DNA from: Pseudomonas morbosilactucae
GTDB lineage: Bacteria > Pseudomonadota > Gammaproteobacteria > Pseudomonadales > Pseudomonadaceae
Direction of reading: 5' to 3'
DNA: 64,000 bases
NCBI RefSeq assembly: GCF_023241715.1
Contig: NZ_JALQCW010000013.1
Span: forward strand, 1 to 64,000
Part shown: one piece after another, positions 49,142 to 62,276 of the stretch
Position numbering within the stretch: the stretch's first letter is position 1
Layout of the letters: each line of letters starts with the position of its first letter
Notes under the pieces: model-generated
Told to the model about the DNA's origin: nothing
The model's database searches: none
What the model saw: the letters and a program-made list of their open reading frames with translations, nothing else
Position numbers and translations under genes: made by a program

Positions 49142-49160
49142 GCAAGTCATTCTCAATTAC
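49142..49160 (-). promoter_or_regulatory. Candidate Fur box before the PirR-like gene
   Basis: On the minus strand the sequence TAATTGAGAATGACTTGCA contains TGAGAATGACTTGC, close to Pseudomonas Fur-site cores such as TGAGAATNATTTGC. It ends about 9 bases before the ATG at 49133. A siderophore-linked two-component locus would make sense as a Fur target. Confidence 0.4.
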
Positions 49161-49351
49161 GCGATTATTCGTGATTGCCCGAAAGCGATCAACCGGTGCC
49201 GGAGTCCCACCCGGACAAACCGCCCGCCGGTAGCGGCCACCCCGGATCAATTTGCCGGGATCACGCCCCCGCAAATCGCTACACTGCGCAGGTGGCGCAG
49301 GATGCGAAGCCTGCCAATCCTTTGAAAACACTGTGGTAGCGGGAGAGTTGG

Positions 49352-52105
<2,754 letters not shown>

Positions 52106-52117
52106 TGACCCATGGCA

Positions 52118-52143
52118 ATGCCGGTGCGACCGGGCACCGGCAT
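52118..52143 (+). other. GC-rich hairpin between gacS and ldhA
   Basis: ATGCCGGTGC and GCACCGGCAT form a perfect 10-bp stem with a 6-base loop, 12 bases after the gacS stop. No T-run follows, so it is not a simple terminator; it could protect the gacS 3' end or attenuate ldhA. Confidence 0.6.
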
Positions 52144-52176
52144 GCTATGGCCCCCTCACGTGACAAGGATGAACAC

Positions 52177-53166
52177 ATGCGCACGATCCTCTTCAGCAGC
52201 CAGACCTATGACCGCGACAGCTTTCTCGCGGCCGAGCAACCGCCGGGCATCGTCTTGCAGTTTCAAGAGGCGCGCTTGAGCCTCGACACGGTCGCCCTGG
52301 CCGAGCGCCATGAAGTGGTCTGCGCCTTTATCAATGATGATTTGAGTGCCCCTGTGCTGGAACAATTGGCGGCCGGCGGAACCCGCCTGATCGCCCTGCG
52401 CTCGGCCGGCTACAACCACGTCGACCTGCTGGCTGCCAAACGCCTGGGGCTGAGTGTGGTCAGGGTGCCGGCCTACTCGCCCCACGCGGTGGCCGAACAC
52501 GCCGTGGCCCTGATCCTGGCCTTGAACCGACGCCTGCACCGCGCCTACAACCGCACCCGCGAGGGCGATTTCACCCTGCATGGGCTGACCGGTTTCGACC
52601 TGGTGGGCAAAACCGTGGGCATCGTCGGCACCGGGCAGATTGGCGCCACCTTCGCCAGGATCATGGCCGGCTTCGGCTGCCAGTTGCTGGCCTACGATCC
52701 CTACCCTAACCCTGAAGTCCAGGCCCTCGGCGCCCGGTACCTGGAGCTGCCGGAGCTGTTGGCGCAATCGCAGATCATCAGCCTGCATTGCCCCCTCACC
52801 GCCGACAACAAGCACCTGATCAACCGCCAGAGCCTGGCCCACATGCAACCCGGGGCGATGCTGATCAACACCGGACGCGGCGGCCTGGTGGACACCCCGG
52901 CGCTGATCGACGCCCTGAAGGACGGTCAATTGGGCTACCTGGGCCTGGACGTCTATGAAGAAGAGGCCCAGCTGTTTTTCGAGGACCGCTCCGACCTGCC
53001 GTTGCAGGACGATGTGCTGGCCCGCCTGCTGACCTTTCCCAACGTGATCGTCACCGCGCACCAGGCCTTCCTGACCCGCGAAGCCCTGGCCGCCATTGCC
53101 GAGACCACCCTGCACAACATCGCCGCCTGGGCCGCAGGCCAGGCGCAGAACCTGGTGCATGGCTGA
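52177..53166 (+). CDS. ldhA: D-lactate dehydrogenase (2-hydroxyacid dehydrogenase)
   Basis: The 329-aa NAD-dependent enzyme reduces pyruvate to D-lactate. Visible are VPAYSPHAVAEHAVALILALNRRLHRAYNRTREGDF, the Rossmann motif VGIVGTGQIGATFARI near 150, LINTGRGGLVDTPALIDAL with the catalytic Arg, YEEEAQLFFEDRS with the catalytic Glu region, and VTAHQAFLTREAL with the catalytic His. The ATG at 52177 has AAGGATGA upstream; the frame to 52105 overlaps the gacS stop and is not family-like. The gacS-ldhA order is typical of Pseudomonas. Confidence 0.95.
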   Translation: MRTILFSSQTYDRDSFLAAEQPPGIVLQFQEARLSLDTVALAERHEVVCAFINDDLSAPVLEQLAAGGTRLIALRSAGYNHVDLLAAKRLGLSVVRVPAYSPHAVAEHAVALILALNRRLHRAYNRTREGDFTLHGLTGFDLVGKTVGIVGTGQIGATFARIMAGFGCQLLAYDPYPNPEVQALGARYLELPELLAQSQIISLHCPLTADNKHLINRQSLAHMQPGAMLINTGRGGLVDTPALIDALKDGQLGYLGLDVYEEEAQLFFEDRSDLPLQDDVLARLLTFPNVIVTAHQAFLTREALAAIAETTLHNIAAWAAGQAQNLVHG

Positions 53167-53256
53167 GCCTGCCGCGCCGGGCTGATCGAAGGTCGCCTGG
53201 CTGCAACCTTAGGCACGGAAGCGCGTGCTAGCATACGCCGCAGATTTGGAGGACCC

Positions 53257-53694
53257 ATGGTCGAACACGATTTCCGCTACAGCCTGATGAACCCGCAACA
53301 CACCCTTATTGAATGCCGCGCCCTGGTACCGGGCCGCTATCAAGTCACCGGCAACGGCGGCTCGATCCGCAACGACGACGTACTGATCGTCACCCTCAAG
53401 GGCAGCAAGGACCTGTCCATGCGCCTGACCGTGGAAACGGTGCGCCACCTGATCAACCCGGTGGGGCAATGGGTGGCCGTGGCTCGCGGCCCGGTATTTG
53501 GCGAACTGGCGATTCACCAGTGGCAAGTCAACTGCAACAGCTGCGAAACCCAACTGAATTTCGAGTTCGCGGTGGACGCCAAGCTTGGCAACAAAGCCCA
53601 GAAACCGGCCGCCAGCGCGCGAATCGCCGAGTTGGGCTGGGCCAGCGAAGGTGAACACCATCGCTGCCCGAAATGCCAGCGAGCGGCCTCATGA
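53257..53694 (+). CDS. Conserved hypothetical protein with a Cys-rich, zinc-ribbon-like pattern
   Basis: The 145-aa protein (MVEHDFRYSLMNPQHTLIECRALVPGRYQV...) is cytoplasmic and beta-rich. Two Cys pairs, NCNSCETQLNF near residue 93 and HRCPKCQRAAS at the C terminus, could hold one zinc ion. I recognise no family. Its stop overlaps the start of the following META lipoprotein gene (ATGA), so they are translated together. RBS: GGAGGA. Confidence 0.8.
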   Translation: MVEHDFRYSLMNPQHTLIECRALVPGRYQVTGNGGSIRNDDVLIVTLKGSKDLSMRLTVETVRHLINPVGQWVAVARGPVFGELAIHQWQVNCNSCETQLNFEFAVDAKLGNKAQKPAASARIAELGWASEGEHHRCPKCQRAAS

Positions 53695-54095
53695 AACGCC
53701 TGTTACTCGCCACGGCCCTAGGCCTCGGCCTTTTCGGCTGTGCCGCCGAGCCGGTCAAGCCGCAACAGGACCGCAGCTATGTGCTGGAGTGGATCGGCGC
53801 ACGGCCCTTGATCGACAACAGCCACCTGACCATCACCCTGGGCGCCGATGGCCGCGCCTATGGCAACGGCGGCTGCAATCATTGGTTCGCACCGTACAAC
53901 CTAGACGGCGACAGCCTCAGCTTCGGCAAGGTCGGCAGCACCCGCAAACTGTGCGCCCCGGCCCTGATGGAGCAAGAGCGGCGGTTCCTGCAAGCCCTGC
54001 AAGGGGTGCAACGCTGGGACATCTCGCCGATCGACCAACTGCGTTTCTGGCCAGCCGAAGGCAAGCCGCTGCGCTGGTGGCTCGAAGAAGGTTGA
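53691..54095 (+). CDS. META-domain (HslJ-like) lipoprotein
   Basis: The 134-aa protein has a lipobox (LFGC, Cys17) and a META domain: YVLEWIGARPLIDNSHLTITLGADGRAYGNGGCNHWFAPYNLDGDSLSFGKVGSTRKLCAPALMEQERRFLQAL. The two Cys in GNGGCN and RKLCAP are spaced as in HslJ-type proteins. HslJ is heat-shock linked and connected to novobiocin tolerance in E. coli; the role here is unknown. It is coupled to the upstream gene by an ATGA overlap. Confidence 0.9.
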   Translation: MKRLLLATALGLGLFGCAAEPVKPQQDRSYVLEWIGARPLIDNSHLTITLGADGRAYGNGGCNHWFAPYNLDGDSLSFGKVGSTRKLCAPALMEQERRFLQALQGVQRWDISPIDQLRFWPAEGKPLRWWLEEG

Positions 54096-54101
54096 AGGAC
54101 A

Positions 54102-54150
54102 TTCGCCGTCAGCCACCCCAGGGTTCACCCAGGGCGGCTGACGGCGAAAG
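54102..54150. terminator. Large hairpin between the converging META and TlpA genes
   Basis: TTCGCCGTCAGCC pairs with GGCTGACGGCGAA around a 21-base loop, centred between two converging genes; it may end transcription from both sides. Confidence 0.75.
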
Positions 54151-54151
54151 G

Positions 54152-54619
54152 TCATTGGGCGCTACGCAGCGCCTGCAGCTTGGCGGTCACTCCGGCGGCC
54201 GTCTGTTCCCCCATCAGCTGCTCACGCACCTTGCCCTTGTCATCAATGATGAAGGTCACGGGTAGTGCTTCACTGCGCGGCAGTTCGAAGTGTTCCGCAG
54301 GGTCCTGGGCCAGTACGGTGAATTTGATGCCCAGTTTTTCACTGACGCTTTTCAATTCCTCGCCCTGCACATTATCGAAATTGACCCCCAATACCGTAAC
54401 CGGCTGCCCCTTGAGCTGTTCGCTCAGGGCATTGAGCTCGGGAATCTCGGTCCGGCACGGGCCGCACCACTCCGCCCAGTAGTTGAGCACCAGCCAGTGC
54501 TTGTCCACGCGCTCGGCCGAGACCTTCTGGCCATGCTGGTCGACCCCGTAATCGTTGCCGCAGCCGCTCAGCAGCAGGGTGCCGAAAATCGCCAGTGCCG
54601 CCGCCAGTTGCCTTGTCAT
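54152..54619 (-). CDS. TlpA-family thioredoxin-like lipoprotein
   Basis: The 155-aa protein has a lipobox (LLSGC, Cys20) and a thioredoxin fold with VLNYWAEWCGPCRTEIPELNAL (Cys52-Gly-Pro-Cys55), LGVNFDN, and the cis-Pro segment ALPVTFIIDDKG. It probably reduces disulfides in periplasmic or envelope proteins, for example in cytochrome c maturation or lipoprotein quality control. The gene converges on the META gene and is divergent from the arsC-like gene. Confidence 0.93.
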   Translation of the reverse strand: MTRQLAAALAIFGTLLLSGCGNDYGVDQHGQKVSAERVDKHWLVLNYWAEWCGPCRTEIPELNALSEQLKGQPVTVLGVNFDNVQGEELKSVSEKLGIKFTVLAQDPAEHFELPRSEALPVTFIIDDKGKVREQLMGEQTAAGVTAKLQALRSAQ

Positions 54620-54715
54620 GCGCTGTTCCTTGTCTGAAAAATGATCTGAAACTTATTGCGGCTGCGACCCATCGCCTCCCACGGTTCAGCAGGGCCCGCC
54701 GCGCAGGTAGAATAG

Positions 54716-56117
<1,402 letters not shown>

Positions 56118-56204
56118 GTCGCGCCGCGGCCAGCCACCGGACTGGCCGCCGCTACCGCTTGGCAGACAGACGCCCTGATACCCACGACTTTTCTCGGAGC
56201 AGGC

Positions 56205-56876
56205 ATGCACGATTACAAATGGTTGAATGAATACTGTCTTAACCGCTTCGGCTCCAAAGCGGCCCTGGAAGATCACCTGCCGAGCCCGGCCAGCCCCGAG
56301 TTCCTGCGCTCGCTAAGCGCTGATCGCTACCTGTCGACCCTCGCCCTGCGGGTGTTTCGCGCAGGCTTGAAACACAGCCTGGTGGACGCCAAATGGCCGG
56401 CCTTCGAAGAAGTGTTCTTTGGCTTCGACCCGGAAAAGGTGGTGTTAATGGGTGCCGAGCACCTAGAGCGACTGATGCAGGACACGCGCATCATCCGCCA
56501 TCTGGGCAAGCTCAAGAGCGTGCCGCGCAATGCGCAGATGATTCTCGATGTGGAAAAACAGCACGGTAGCTTCGGCCAGTTCATCGCTGACTGGCCGAGC
56601 GACGATATCGTCGGGTTGTGGCAGTACCTGGCCAAGCACGGCAACCAGATGGGCGGTCTGTCGGCGCCGCGCTTCCTGCGGATGGTGGGCAAGGACACCT
56701 TCATCCCGACCTGGGACGTGGTGGCCGCCCTCAACGCCCAGAACATCGTCGACAAAGTGCCCAGCAGCAAGCGCGACCAGGCATTGGTTCAAGAGGTGTT
56801 CAATCAGTGGCAGCAGGAAAGCGGCCGCCCGCTGTGCCAACTGTCAGCCATGCTGGCCTACACCGTGAATCACTGA
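56205..56876 (+). CDS. DNA-3-methyladenine glycosylase I-family protein
   Basis: The 223-aa protein belongs to the Tag family of helix-hairpin-helix glycosylases that remove 3-methyladenine from alkylated DNA. It shows LALRVFRAGLKHSLVDAKWPAFEEVFFGFDPEKVVLMGAEHLERLMQDTRIIRHLGKLKSVPRNAQMIL, matching the Tag pattern of W-P-x-F and R-x-x-x-K-x-x-x-x-x-x-N-A. The usual Tag zinc-binding Cys and His are not evident, so this is a divergent subgroup and the activity is inferred. Confidence 0.85.
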   Translation: MHDYKWLNEYCLNRFGSKAALEDHLPSPASPEFLRSLSADRYLSTLALRVFRAGLKHSLVDAKWPAFEEVFFGFDPEKVVLMGAEHLERLMQDTRIIRHLGKLKSVPRNAQMILDVEKQHGSFGQFIADWPSDDIVGLWQYLAKHGNQMGGLSAPRFLRMVGKDTFIPTWDVVAALNAQNIVDKVPSSKRDQALVQEVFNQWQQESGRPLCQLSAMLAYTVNH

Positions 56877-56954
56877 TAACCCCGCCAAACCCAGGGCCAG
56901 GCCCCGGCAATGCCTGGCCTGGGCTGCTAGCCCCTCCAGCGCCGGAGTCAGGGC

Positions 56955-57779
56955 CTAGAGGTTGACCACATTGACGAAGCGCGAGGCCGCGCTTTCGTCG
57001 ATCCGTAGGTTGTTGAAGTCGAACAGGTTGCGGTCCGCCAATTGGGACGGAATCACATTCTGTAGGCCGCGGAAAATACTCTCGGTGCGCCCCGGAGTCT
57101 TGCGCTCCCACTCCTGAAGCATCTCCTTGACCACCTGACGCTGCAGATTTTCCTGAGAGCCGCAGAGGTTGCAGGGGATGATCGGGAACTGCTTGAAGTC
57201 GGAATAGGCCTGGATGTCCTTCTCGTTGCAGTAGGCCAGCGGACGGATCACCACATTGCGCCCGTCATCGGCACGCAGCTTGGGCGGCATGGCCTTGAGC
57301 GAGCCGTTGTAGAACATATTGAGGAAGAAGGTTTCGACGATGTCATCGCGATGATGACCAAGGGCCATCTTGGTCGCCCCGATCTCGTCGGCAAAGGTGT
57401 ACAGGGTGCCGCGACGCAGGCGCGAGCACAGTGAACAGGTGGTCTTGCCTTCCGGGATCAGCTCCTTGACCACCGAGTACGTGTCCTTCTCGACGATGTG
57501 GTATTCGATCCCCAATTCCTTGAGGTACGCCGGCAGCACATGCTCGGGAAACCCTGGCTGCTTCTGGTCCATGTTCACGGCGACGATCTCGAACTTGATC
57601 GGCGCGACCTTCTGCAGGTGCAGCAACACATCAAGCATGGTGTAGCTGTCCTTGCCGCCGGACAGGCAAACCATGACCTTGTCACCGTCTTCGATCATGT
57701 TGAAATCGGCGACCGCTTCCCCCGCCAGACGGCGAAGGCGTTTCTGCAGTTTGTTCTGGTTGACCGTAAGAGTGCCCAT
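56955..57779 (-). CDS. ttcA: tRNA 2-thiocytidine(32) synthetase TtcA
   Basis: The 274-aa enzyme adds sulfur to C32 of certain tRNAs using ATP and a 4Fe-4S cluster. It has the PP-loop [17 protein letters not shown] (SGGKDS at 40-45), [13 protein letters not shown] and [12 protein letters not shown] supplying cluster Cys pairs, and [27 protein letters not shown]. The ATG at 57779 ([15 protein letters not shown]) is the family start; the open frame to 57944 is not coding-like. Confidence 0.96.
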   Translation of the reverse strand: MGTLTVNQNKLQKRLRRLAGEAVADFNMIEDGDKVMVCLSGGKDSYTMLDVLLHLQKVAPIKFEIVAVNMDQKQPGFPEHVLPAYLKELGIEYHIVEKDTYSVVKELIPEGKTTCSLCSRLRRGTLYTFADEIGATKMALGHHRDDIVETFFLNMFYNGSLKAMPPKLRADDGRNVVIRPLAYCNEKDIQAYSDFKQFPIIPCNLCGSQENLQRQVVKEMLQEWERKTPGRTESIFRGLQNVIPSQLADRNLFDFNNLRIDESAASRFVNVVNL

Positions 57780-58060
57780 GGCGCTTGAAATCCGCGAGGT
57801 GTGTGACGAAAAGCCAGATATTTTACGCAAAAACCCCGGTTCGGCAAAAGCCTGGGCCGCCCGCCAGCCTGGGGTATGCAGGTGGCGATTAAGCGGCGGT
57901 TTTACAGCGCAATTTGCTCTAAGAGCCCCGCCCCTATTGGGCAAGCCCTTCTATACTGCGACATAAGGTCGCATGAATGTTCAGACCTTTACCTTACTTG
58001 GCCGCTGGCCTGTAGGCGCTCCACTGGGGGGCGATGGCAACACAACAGGAGTGACTGACT

Positions 58061-58663
58061 ATGATCCATCATGTCGTAGGACTCTTCACCCACCCTGACC
58101 AGGAATGGCGCGAAATTCGTGGCGACAAAGAAGAAAGCATCAGCCACATGTACCTCACCCACACCCTGGTCCTCGCCGCGATCCCGGCGATTTCAGCCTT
58201 TATCGGTACCACCCAGGTTGGCTGGGTCATCGGCAGTCGGGCGCCGGTCATGCTGACCACCGAAAGCGCACTGTGGATGACCATCATGTCGTACCTGTCG
58301 ATGCTCGGCGGTGTGGCGGTCATGGGCGCGTTTGTCCACTGGATGGCCCGCACCTACGATGCCAACCCAAGCCTGGCGCGCTGCATCGCATTCGCCACCT
58401 ACACCGCGACACCGCTGTTCGTCGGCGGGTTGGCGGCGCTGTATCCCCATATGTGGCTGGGGATGATCGTCGGCACGGCGGCCATCTGCTACACGGTGTA
58501 CCTGCTGTATGTAGGGCTACCGACCTTCATGAACATTCCTGCGGACGAGGGTTTCCTGTTCTCAAGTTCAGTGCTGGCCGTAGGGCTGGTGGTGCTGGTG
58601 GCGATCATGGCGTTCACCGTGATCGTCTGGGGCCTGGGCGTCGGCCCTGTGTATACCAACTGA
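58061..58663 (+). CDS. YIP1-family membrane protein
   Basis: The 200-aa protein has five hydrophobic helices and the YIP1 start HHVVGLFTHPDQEWREIRGDKEESISHMYLTHTLVLAAIPAISAFIG. Bacterial YIP1-domain proteins are common inner-membrane proteins of unknown role. It is divergent from ttcA and followed by a hairpin terminator. Confidence 0.9.
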   Translation: MIHHVVGLFTHPDQEWREIRGDKEESISHMYLTHTLVLAAIPAISAFIGTTQVGWVIGSRAPVMLTTESALWMTIMSYLSMLGGVAVMGAFVHWMARTYDANPSLARCIAFATYTATPLFVGGLAALYPHMWLGMIVGTAAICYTVYLLYVGLPTFMNIPADEGFLFSSSVLAVGLVVLVAIMAFTVIVWGLGVGPVYTN

Positions 58664-58694
58664 CGCCTTCCGAAAACTATAAATCTGCCAATAC

Positions 58695-58720
58695 AGGCCG
58701 CCGCAAGGCGGCCTTCTAAT
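58695..58720 (+). terminator. Terminator of the YIP1 gene
   Basis: AGGCCGCC pairs with GGCGGCCT around GCAA, followed by a loose T-rich tail. Confidence 0.75.
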
Positions 58721-58821
58721 TTCAGCGGGTGCATGTCATCGAACATGACCATTCGGCGCCTGAACGATTCGGCAAACCGGGTATTTGCGGCATACTCGCC
58801 CTCTCTGGAGAACCGTTAAGC

Positions 58822-59316
58822 ATGCCCGAGCAACTCAATACCCGCGTCGAAGACTGTTTCCAACTCGCTGAATCCTTTTTCAAACGCCCTTTCAAACGCC
58901 CGGTGGTCAGCCTCAAGCTGCGCGGTCAGAAAGCCGGTGTCGCCCATCTGCACGAGAACCTGCTGCGCTTCAACCCCCAGCTGTACCGGGAAAACAGCGA
59001 AGACTTCCTCAAGCAGACCGTGGCCCATGAAGTGGCCCACCTGATTGCCCACCAGCTGTTCGGCGAACGCATTCAGCCCCATGGCGAAGAATGGCAACTG
59101 ATCATGCGCGGCGTGTACGAATTGCCGCCCAATCGCTGCCACACCTACGAGGTCAAGCGCCGCAGCGTGGCCCGCTACATCTACCGTTGCCCCTGCCCCG
59201 ACAGTGATTTCCCGTTCTCGGGGCAACGCCACAACCTGGTGAAGCAGGGGCGGCGCTACCTGTGCCGACGCTGTCGGAACACCTTGGTGTTCAGCGGAGA
59301 AACCCGGGTGGAGTGA
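58822..59316 (+). CDS. sprT: SprT-family zinc metalloprotease
   Basis: The 164-aa protein has the metalloprotease motif TVAHEVAHLIAHQLFG (His69-Glu70-x-x-His73) and a C-terminal zinc ribbon, YRCPCPDSDFPFSGQRHN and YLCRRCRNTLVFSG. SprT/Spartan proteins in eukaryotes cut DNA-protein cross-links; the bacterial role is less clear. The ATG at 58822 (MPEQLNTRVEDCF) matches the family; the longer frame overlaps promoter sequence. Confidence 0.93.
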   Translation: MPEQLNTRVEDCFQLAESFFKRPFKRPVVSLKLRGQKAGVAHLHENLLRFNPQLYRENSEDFLKQTVAHEVAHLIAHQLFGERIQPHGEEWQLIMRGVYELPPNRCHTYEVKRRSVARYIYRCPCPDSDFPFSGQRHNLVKQGRRYLCRRCRNTLVFSGETRVE

Positions 59317-59349
59317 CGTCCGGCAGGTGCAACACCAACCATCTGCTGG

Positions 59350-60531
59350 TTAGACGATGACCTTGGCCCCACGCAATTCCTCGATGCGCTCAGGGCTGTA
59401 GCCCAGTTCAGCCAATACCTCCGCGCTATGAGCGCCGAGGCCGGCACCGATATGCCGAGGCGCCGGCAAGCCCTGGGAGAACTTCAGCGGGCAGGCGATC
59501 TGCGCCTGGCTGCTGCCGTCGCCACGAGGCACTTGCTGGACCAACTCTCGCGCCTGCAATTGGGGATGGGCCAGGGCTTCGGCCAGGCTCAGCACCGGCT
59601 CGACGCAAGCATCAAGGGGGGCGAACAGGGCACAGAGTTCGGCGAAATCGTGCTTTTCAAACTCGATCTGCAGGGCTTGCTTGAGCGCCTGTTGCTGGCC
59701 CGGTTCGGGCGACAGGCCCAAGACCGCCAGTTCCGGCCGCCCCAGGGCCTGACACAGCGCCTGCATAAACCCCGGCTCCAGGCTGCCCACCGAAAGCCAA
59801 CGGCCATCACGGCTGCGGTAGTAGTCATAAAAGCTGCCGCCATTGAGCAGTTGGTCTTCCCTTTCAGGCTCCACGCCGCAGGCCAGGTAACCGGCGCCAG
59901 CCATGGCGTGCAGGCTGAACACACAGTCGGTCATGCTCACGTCCAGGTGCTGACCCTGACCGCTATGCTGGCGGGCGATCACCGCCGCCAGCAAGGCGAT
60001 CACCCCGTGCAACGAACCACCGGCAATGTCCGCCGCCTGGATCCCCAGGGGCAGCGGCCCGCTGTCTTGGCGCCCGGTGTAACTGGCCAACCCCGACAGT
60101 GCCAGGTAGTTGATGTCGTGCCCGGCGCGATCCTTGTAGGGGCCGGTCTGGCCGTAGCCGGTGATGGAGACATAAATCAGCCGCGGGTTGATCGCCTTCA
60201 ACGCCTCGTAACCCAGGCCCAGGCGCTCCATCACCCCCGGGCGGAATTGCTCGAGGACAATGTCATGCTCCAGCACCAGTTGCTTGACCACCTCCAGTGC
60301 CGCCGGCTGCTTGAGGTCCAGGGCCAGGCTGCGTTTATTGCGGTGTAGATAGGCATGGCTGGCGGAAGTCCCCTGGTCGTAGGGCGGCAGCACCCGCAAC
60401 AGGTCCGTGCGACTCGGCGATTCGATGCGCAGCACCTCGGCGCCCATGTCAGCCAACAACAACGAGGCGAACGGCCCCGGCAACAGGGTGGAAAAATCCA
60501 AAACCTTGAGTGATGCCAACGGCCCCGGCAT
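59350..60531 (-). CDS. CaiB/BaiF-family CoA-transferase (alpha-methylacyl-CoA racemase-like)
   Basis: The 393-aa family III CoA-transferase starts LASLKVLDFSTLLPGPFASLLLADMGAEVLRIE and has NPRLIYVSITGYGQTGPYKDRAGHDINYLALSG and GGSLHGVIALLAAVIARQHSGQGQHLDVSMTDCVFSL. The Asp in AGHDINYLA is the usual catalytic residue (as in racemases, GHDINY). The GHDINY motif points toward the alpha-methylacyl-CoA racemase subgroup rather than a formyl- or carnitine-CoA transferase. The natural substrate is unknown. Confidence 0.9.
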   Translation of the reverse strand: MPGPLASLKVLDFSTLLPGPFASLLLADMGAEVLRIESPSRTDLLRVLPPYDQGTSASHAYLHRNKRSLALDLKQPAALEVVKQLVLEHDIVLEQFRPGVMERLGLGYEALKAINPRLIYVSITGYGQTGPYKDRAGHDINYLALSGLASYTGRQDSGPLPLGIQAADIAGGSLHGVIALLAAVIARQHSGQGQHLDVSMTDCVFSLHAMAGAGYLACGVEPEREDQLLNGGSFYDYYRSRDGRWLSVGSLEPGFMQALCQALGRPELAVLGLSPEPGQQQALKQALQIEFEKHDFAELCALFAPLDACVEPVLSLAEALAHPQLQARELVQQVPRGDGSSQAQIACPLKFSQGLPAPRHIGAGLGAHSAEVLAELGYSPERIEELRGAKVIV

Positions 60532-60642
60532 AACGCTGCTCCTCTGTGGATCGACTGTTCCACAGAGTAGGCAGCCGCGCCGCCAGCGGCAATTACCCTA
60601 TGCATCCGCCAGACTGACCATTGCGCTCAAATTCCAGGCGAT

Positions 60643-60670
60643 AAAAAACCCGCCGAAGCGGGTTTTTTAG
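60643..60670 (-). terminator. Terminator downstream of dctA
   Basis: AAAAAACCCGC and GCGGGTTTTTT pair around CGAA, between the ends of dctA and the start region of the CoA-transferase gene. Confidence 0.88.
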
Positions 60671-60681
60671 TACAGCCTTGC

Positions 60682-62013
60682 TTACTTGACGGTTGGCGCC
60701 GGACCTTCGGCAACGCCCAGGTCGTCTTCTTCACGGGTGTCGGAGATGCCACGACCACCGGAAGCCAGCTCAACCTGCAGCTTGTCTTCGTCCAGCTCCT
60801 TGACCCACTTGGCAACCACCAGGGTAGCCACAGCGTTGCCCACCAGGTTGGTCAGGGCGCGGGCTTCGGACATGAAGCGGTCGATACCCAGGATCAGTGC
60901 CAGGCCGGCAACCGGCAGGTGGCCCACGGCGGACAGGGTCGCTGCCAGCACGATGAAGCCGCTACCGGTAACGCCTGCAGCGCCCTTGGAGGACAGCAGC
61001 AGCACCAGCAACAGGGTGATCTGGTGGGTGATGTCCATGTGGGTGTCAGTCGCTTGAGCGATGAACACCGCCGCCATGGTCAGGTAGATCGAGGTACCGT
61101 CGAGGTTGAACGAGTAACCGGTTGGGATCACCAGGCCGACCACCGACTTCTTGGCACCCAGGCGCTCCATCTTGATCAGCATGCGTGGCAGTGCCGATTC
61201 CGAGGAGGACGTACCCAGCACGATCAACAGCTCTTCACGGATGTAGCGGATCAGCTTCAAGACGCTGAAACCGTGGGCGCGGCAGATACCGCCCAGTACC
61301 ACCAGTACAAAGAGTACGCAGGTGATGTAGAAGCAGATCATCAGTTGACCCAACTGCACCAGCGAACCTACGCCGTAGGCGCCGATGGTGAAGGCCATGG
61401 CACCCAACGCACCGATAGGCGCCAGTTTCATGATCATGTTGATGATGTTGAACATCACGTGGGCGAAGCGATCGATGAAGTCCAGCACCGGCTTGCCGTA
61501 GGCACCCAGGCGATGCAGGGCGAAACCGAAGATCACCGAGAACATCAGCACTTGCAGGATGTCGCCGGTGGCGAAAGCGCCGACGATGGTCGACGGAATC
61601 ACGTTGAGGATGAAGCCGACAATGCTCTGGTCAGCGCCTGCAGTCACATAGGCAGCGACTTTCGAAGCGTCCAGGGTGGCGACGTCGATGTGCATGCCGT
61701 TGCCCGGCTGCACGACGTTGACCACGATCAGACCGATCAGCAGGGCAACAGTGGAAACGATTTCGAAGTACAGCAGCGCGTAGCCGCCGGTCTTGCCGAC
61801 CGATTTCATGCTCTGCATGCCAGCGATACCGCTGACCACGGTGCAGAAGATGATGGGGGCGATGACCATTTTGATCAGTTTGATGAACCCGTCACCCAGC
61901 GGCTTCAAGGCCACGCCGGTCTGAGGATAGAAGTGACCGAGCAGGATGCCGATGGCGATGGCAACGATCACCTGGAAGTACAGGGTTTTGTAGAAGGGCT
62001 GACGAGTCGTCAT
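60682..62013 (-). CDS. dctA: C4-dicarboxylate:cation symporter DctA
   Basis: The 443-aa DAACS transporter takes up succinate, fumarate and malate. Marks: [17 protein letters not shown] segment ([22 protein letters not shown]), [21 protein letters not shown] with the serine-rich hairpin, [28 protein letters not shown], and [53 protein letters not shown]. The ATG at 62013 ([14 protein letters not shown]) fits the family. A sigma-54 promoter and two palindromes lie upstream, so regulation by DctB-DctD or a related system is expected. Confidence 0.96.
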   Translation of the reverse strand: MTTRQPFYKTLYFQVIVAIAIGILLGHFYPQTGVALKPLGDGFIKLIKMVIAPIIFCTVVSGIAGMQSMKSVGKTGGYALLYFEIVSTVALLIGLIVVNVVQPGNGMHIDVATLDASKVAAYVTAGADQSIVGFILNVIPSTIVGAFATGDILQVLMFSVIFGFALHRLGAYGKPVLDFIDRFAHVMFNIINMIMKLAPIGALGAMAFTIGAYGVGSLVQLGQLMICFYITCVLFVLVVLGGICRAHGFSVLKLIRYIREELLIVLGTSSSESALPRMLIKMERLGAKKSVVGLVIPTGYSFNLDGTSIYLTMAAVFIAQATDTHMDITHQITLLLVLLLSSKGAAGVTGSGFIVLAATLSAVGHLPVAGLALILGIDRFMSEARALTNLVGNAVATLVVAKWVKELDEDKLQVELASGGRGISDTREEDDLGVAEGPAPTVK

Positions 62014-62141
62014 TGCAAGTTTCCTCAAGAGCCTCGGTGTACACCATCCATCGATGCACACGACGCCTAAAGTGCGAACCCTCCTGCACTGGAGGGATTT
62101 GTTTTGTCGAGCTGCGCTCAGGCAGATCTACTCGCTCTATC

Positions 62142-62156
62142 GCAAAGCTCGTGCCA
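62142..62156 (-). promoter_or_regulatory. Sigma-54 promoter of dctA
   Basis: On the minus strand TGGCACGAGCTTTGC matches the sigma-54 consensus TGGCACG-N4-TTGC, with the GG and GC elements at the right spacing. Transcription would start near 62131 and leave a leader of about 118 bases before the dctA ATG. Confidence 0.85.
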
Positions 62157-62234
62157 TTGTTCAGAAATATCCTACAGGCCTTTAGACATCAGGCTATCAG
62201 CCCCATTGGCCCCCTCCAGCCCACGCGCCAGAGG

Positions 62235-62250
62235 TGGCGGATTTCCGCCA
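62235..62250. promoter_or_regulatory. Upstream palindrome 1 of the dctA/AraC region
   Basis: TGGCGGATTTCCGCCA is an inverted repeat with 7-bp arms. Its centre lies about 111 bases upstream of the predicted dctA start point, a usual enhancer distance for a sigma-54 activator. It could also serve the divergent AraC-type gene. Confidence 0.65.
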
Positions 62251-62276
62251 ACCTGCCACTGATCGTTCTACAATTT

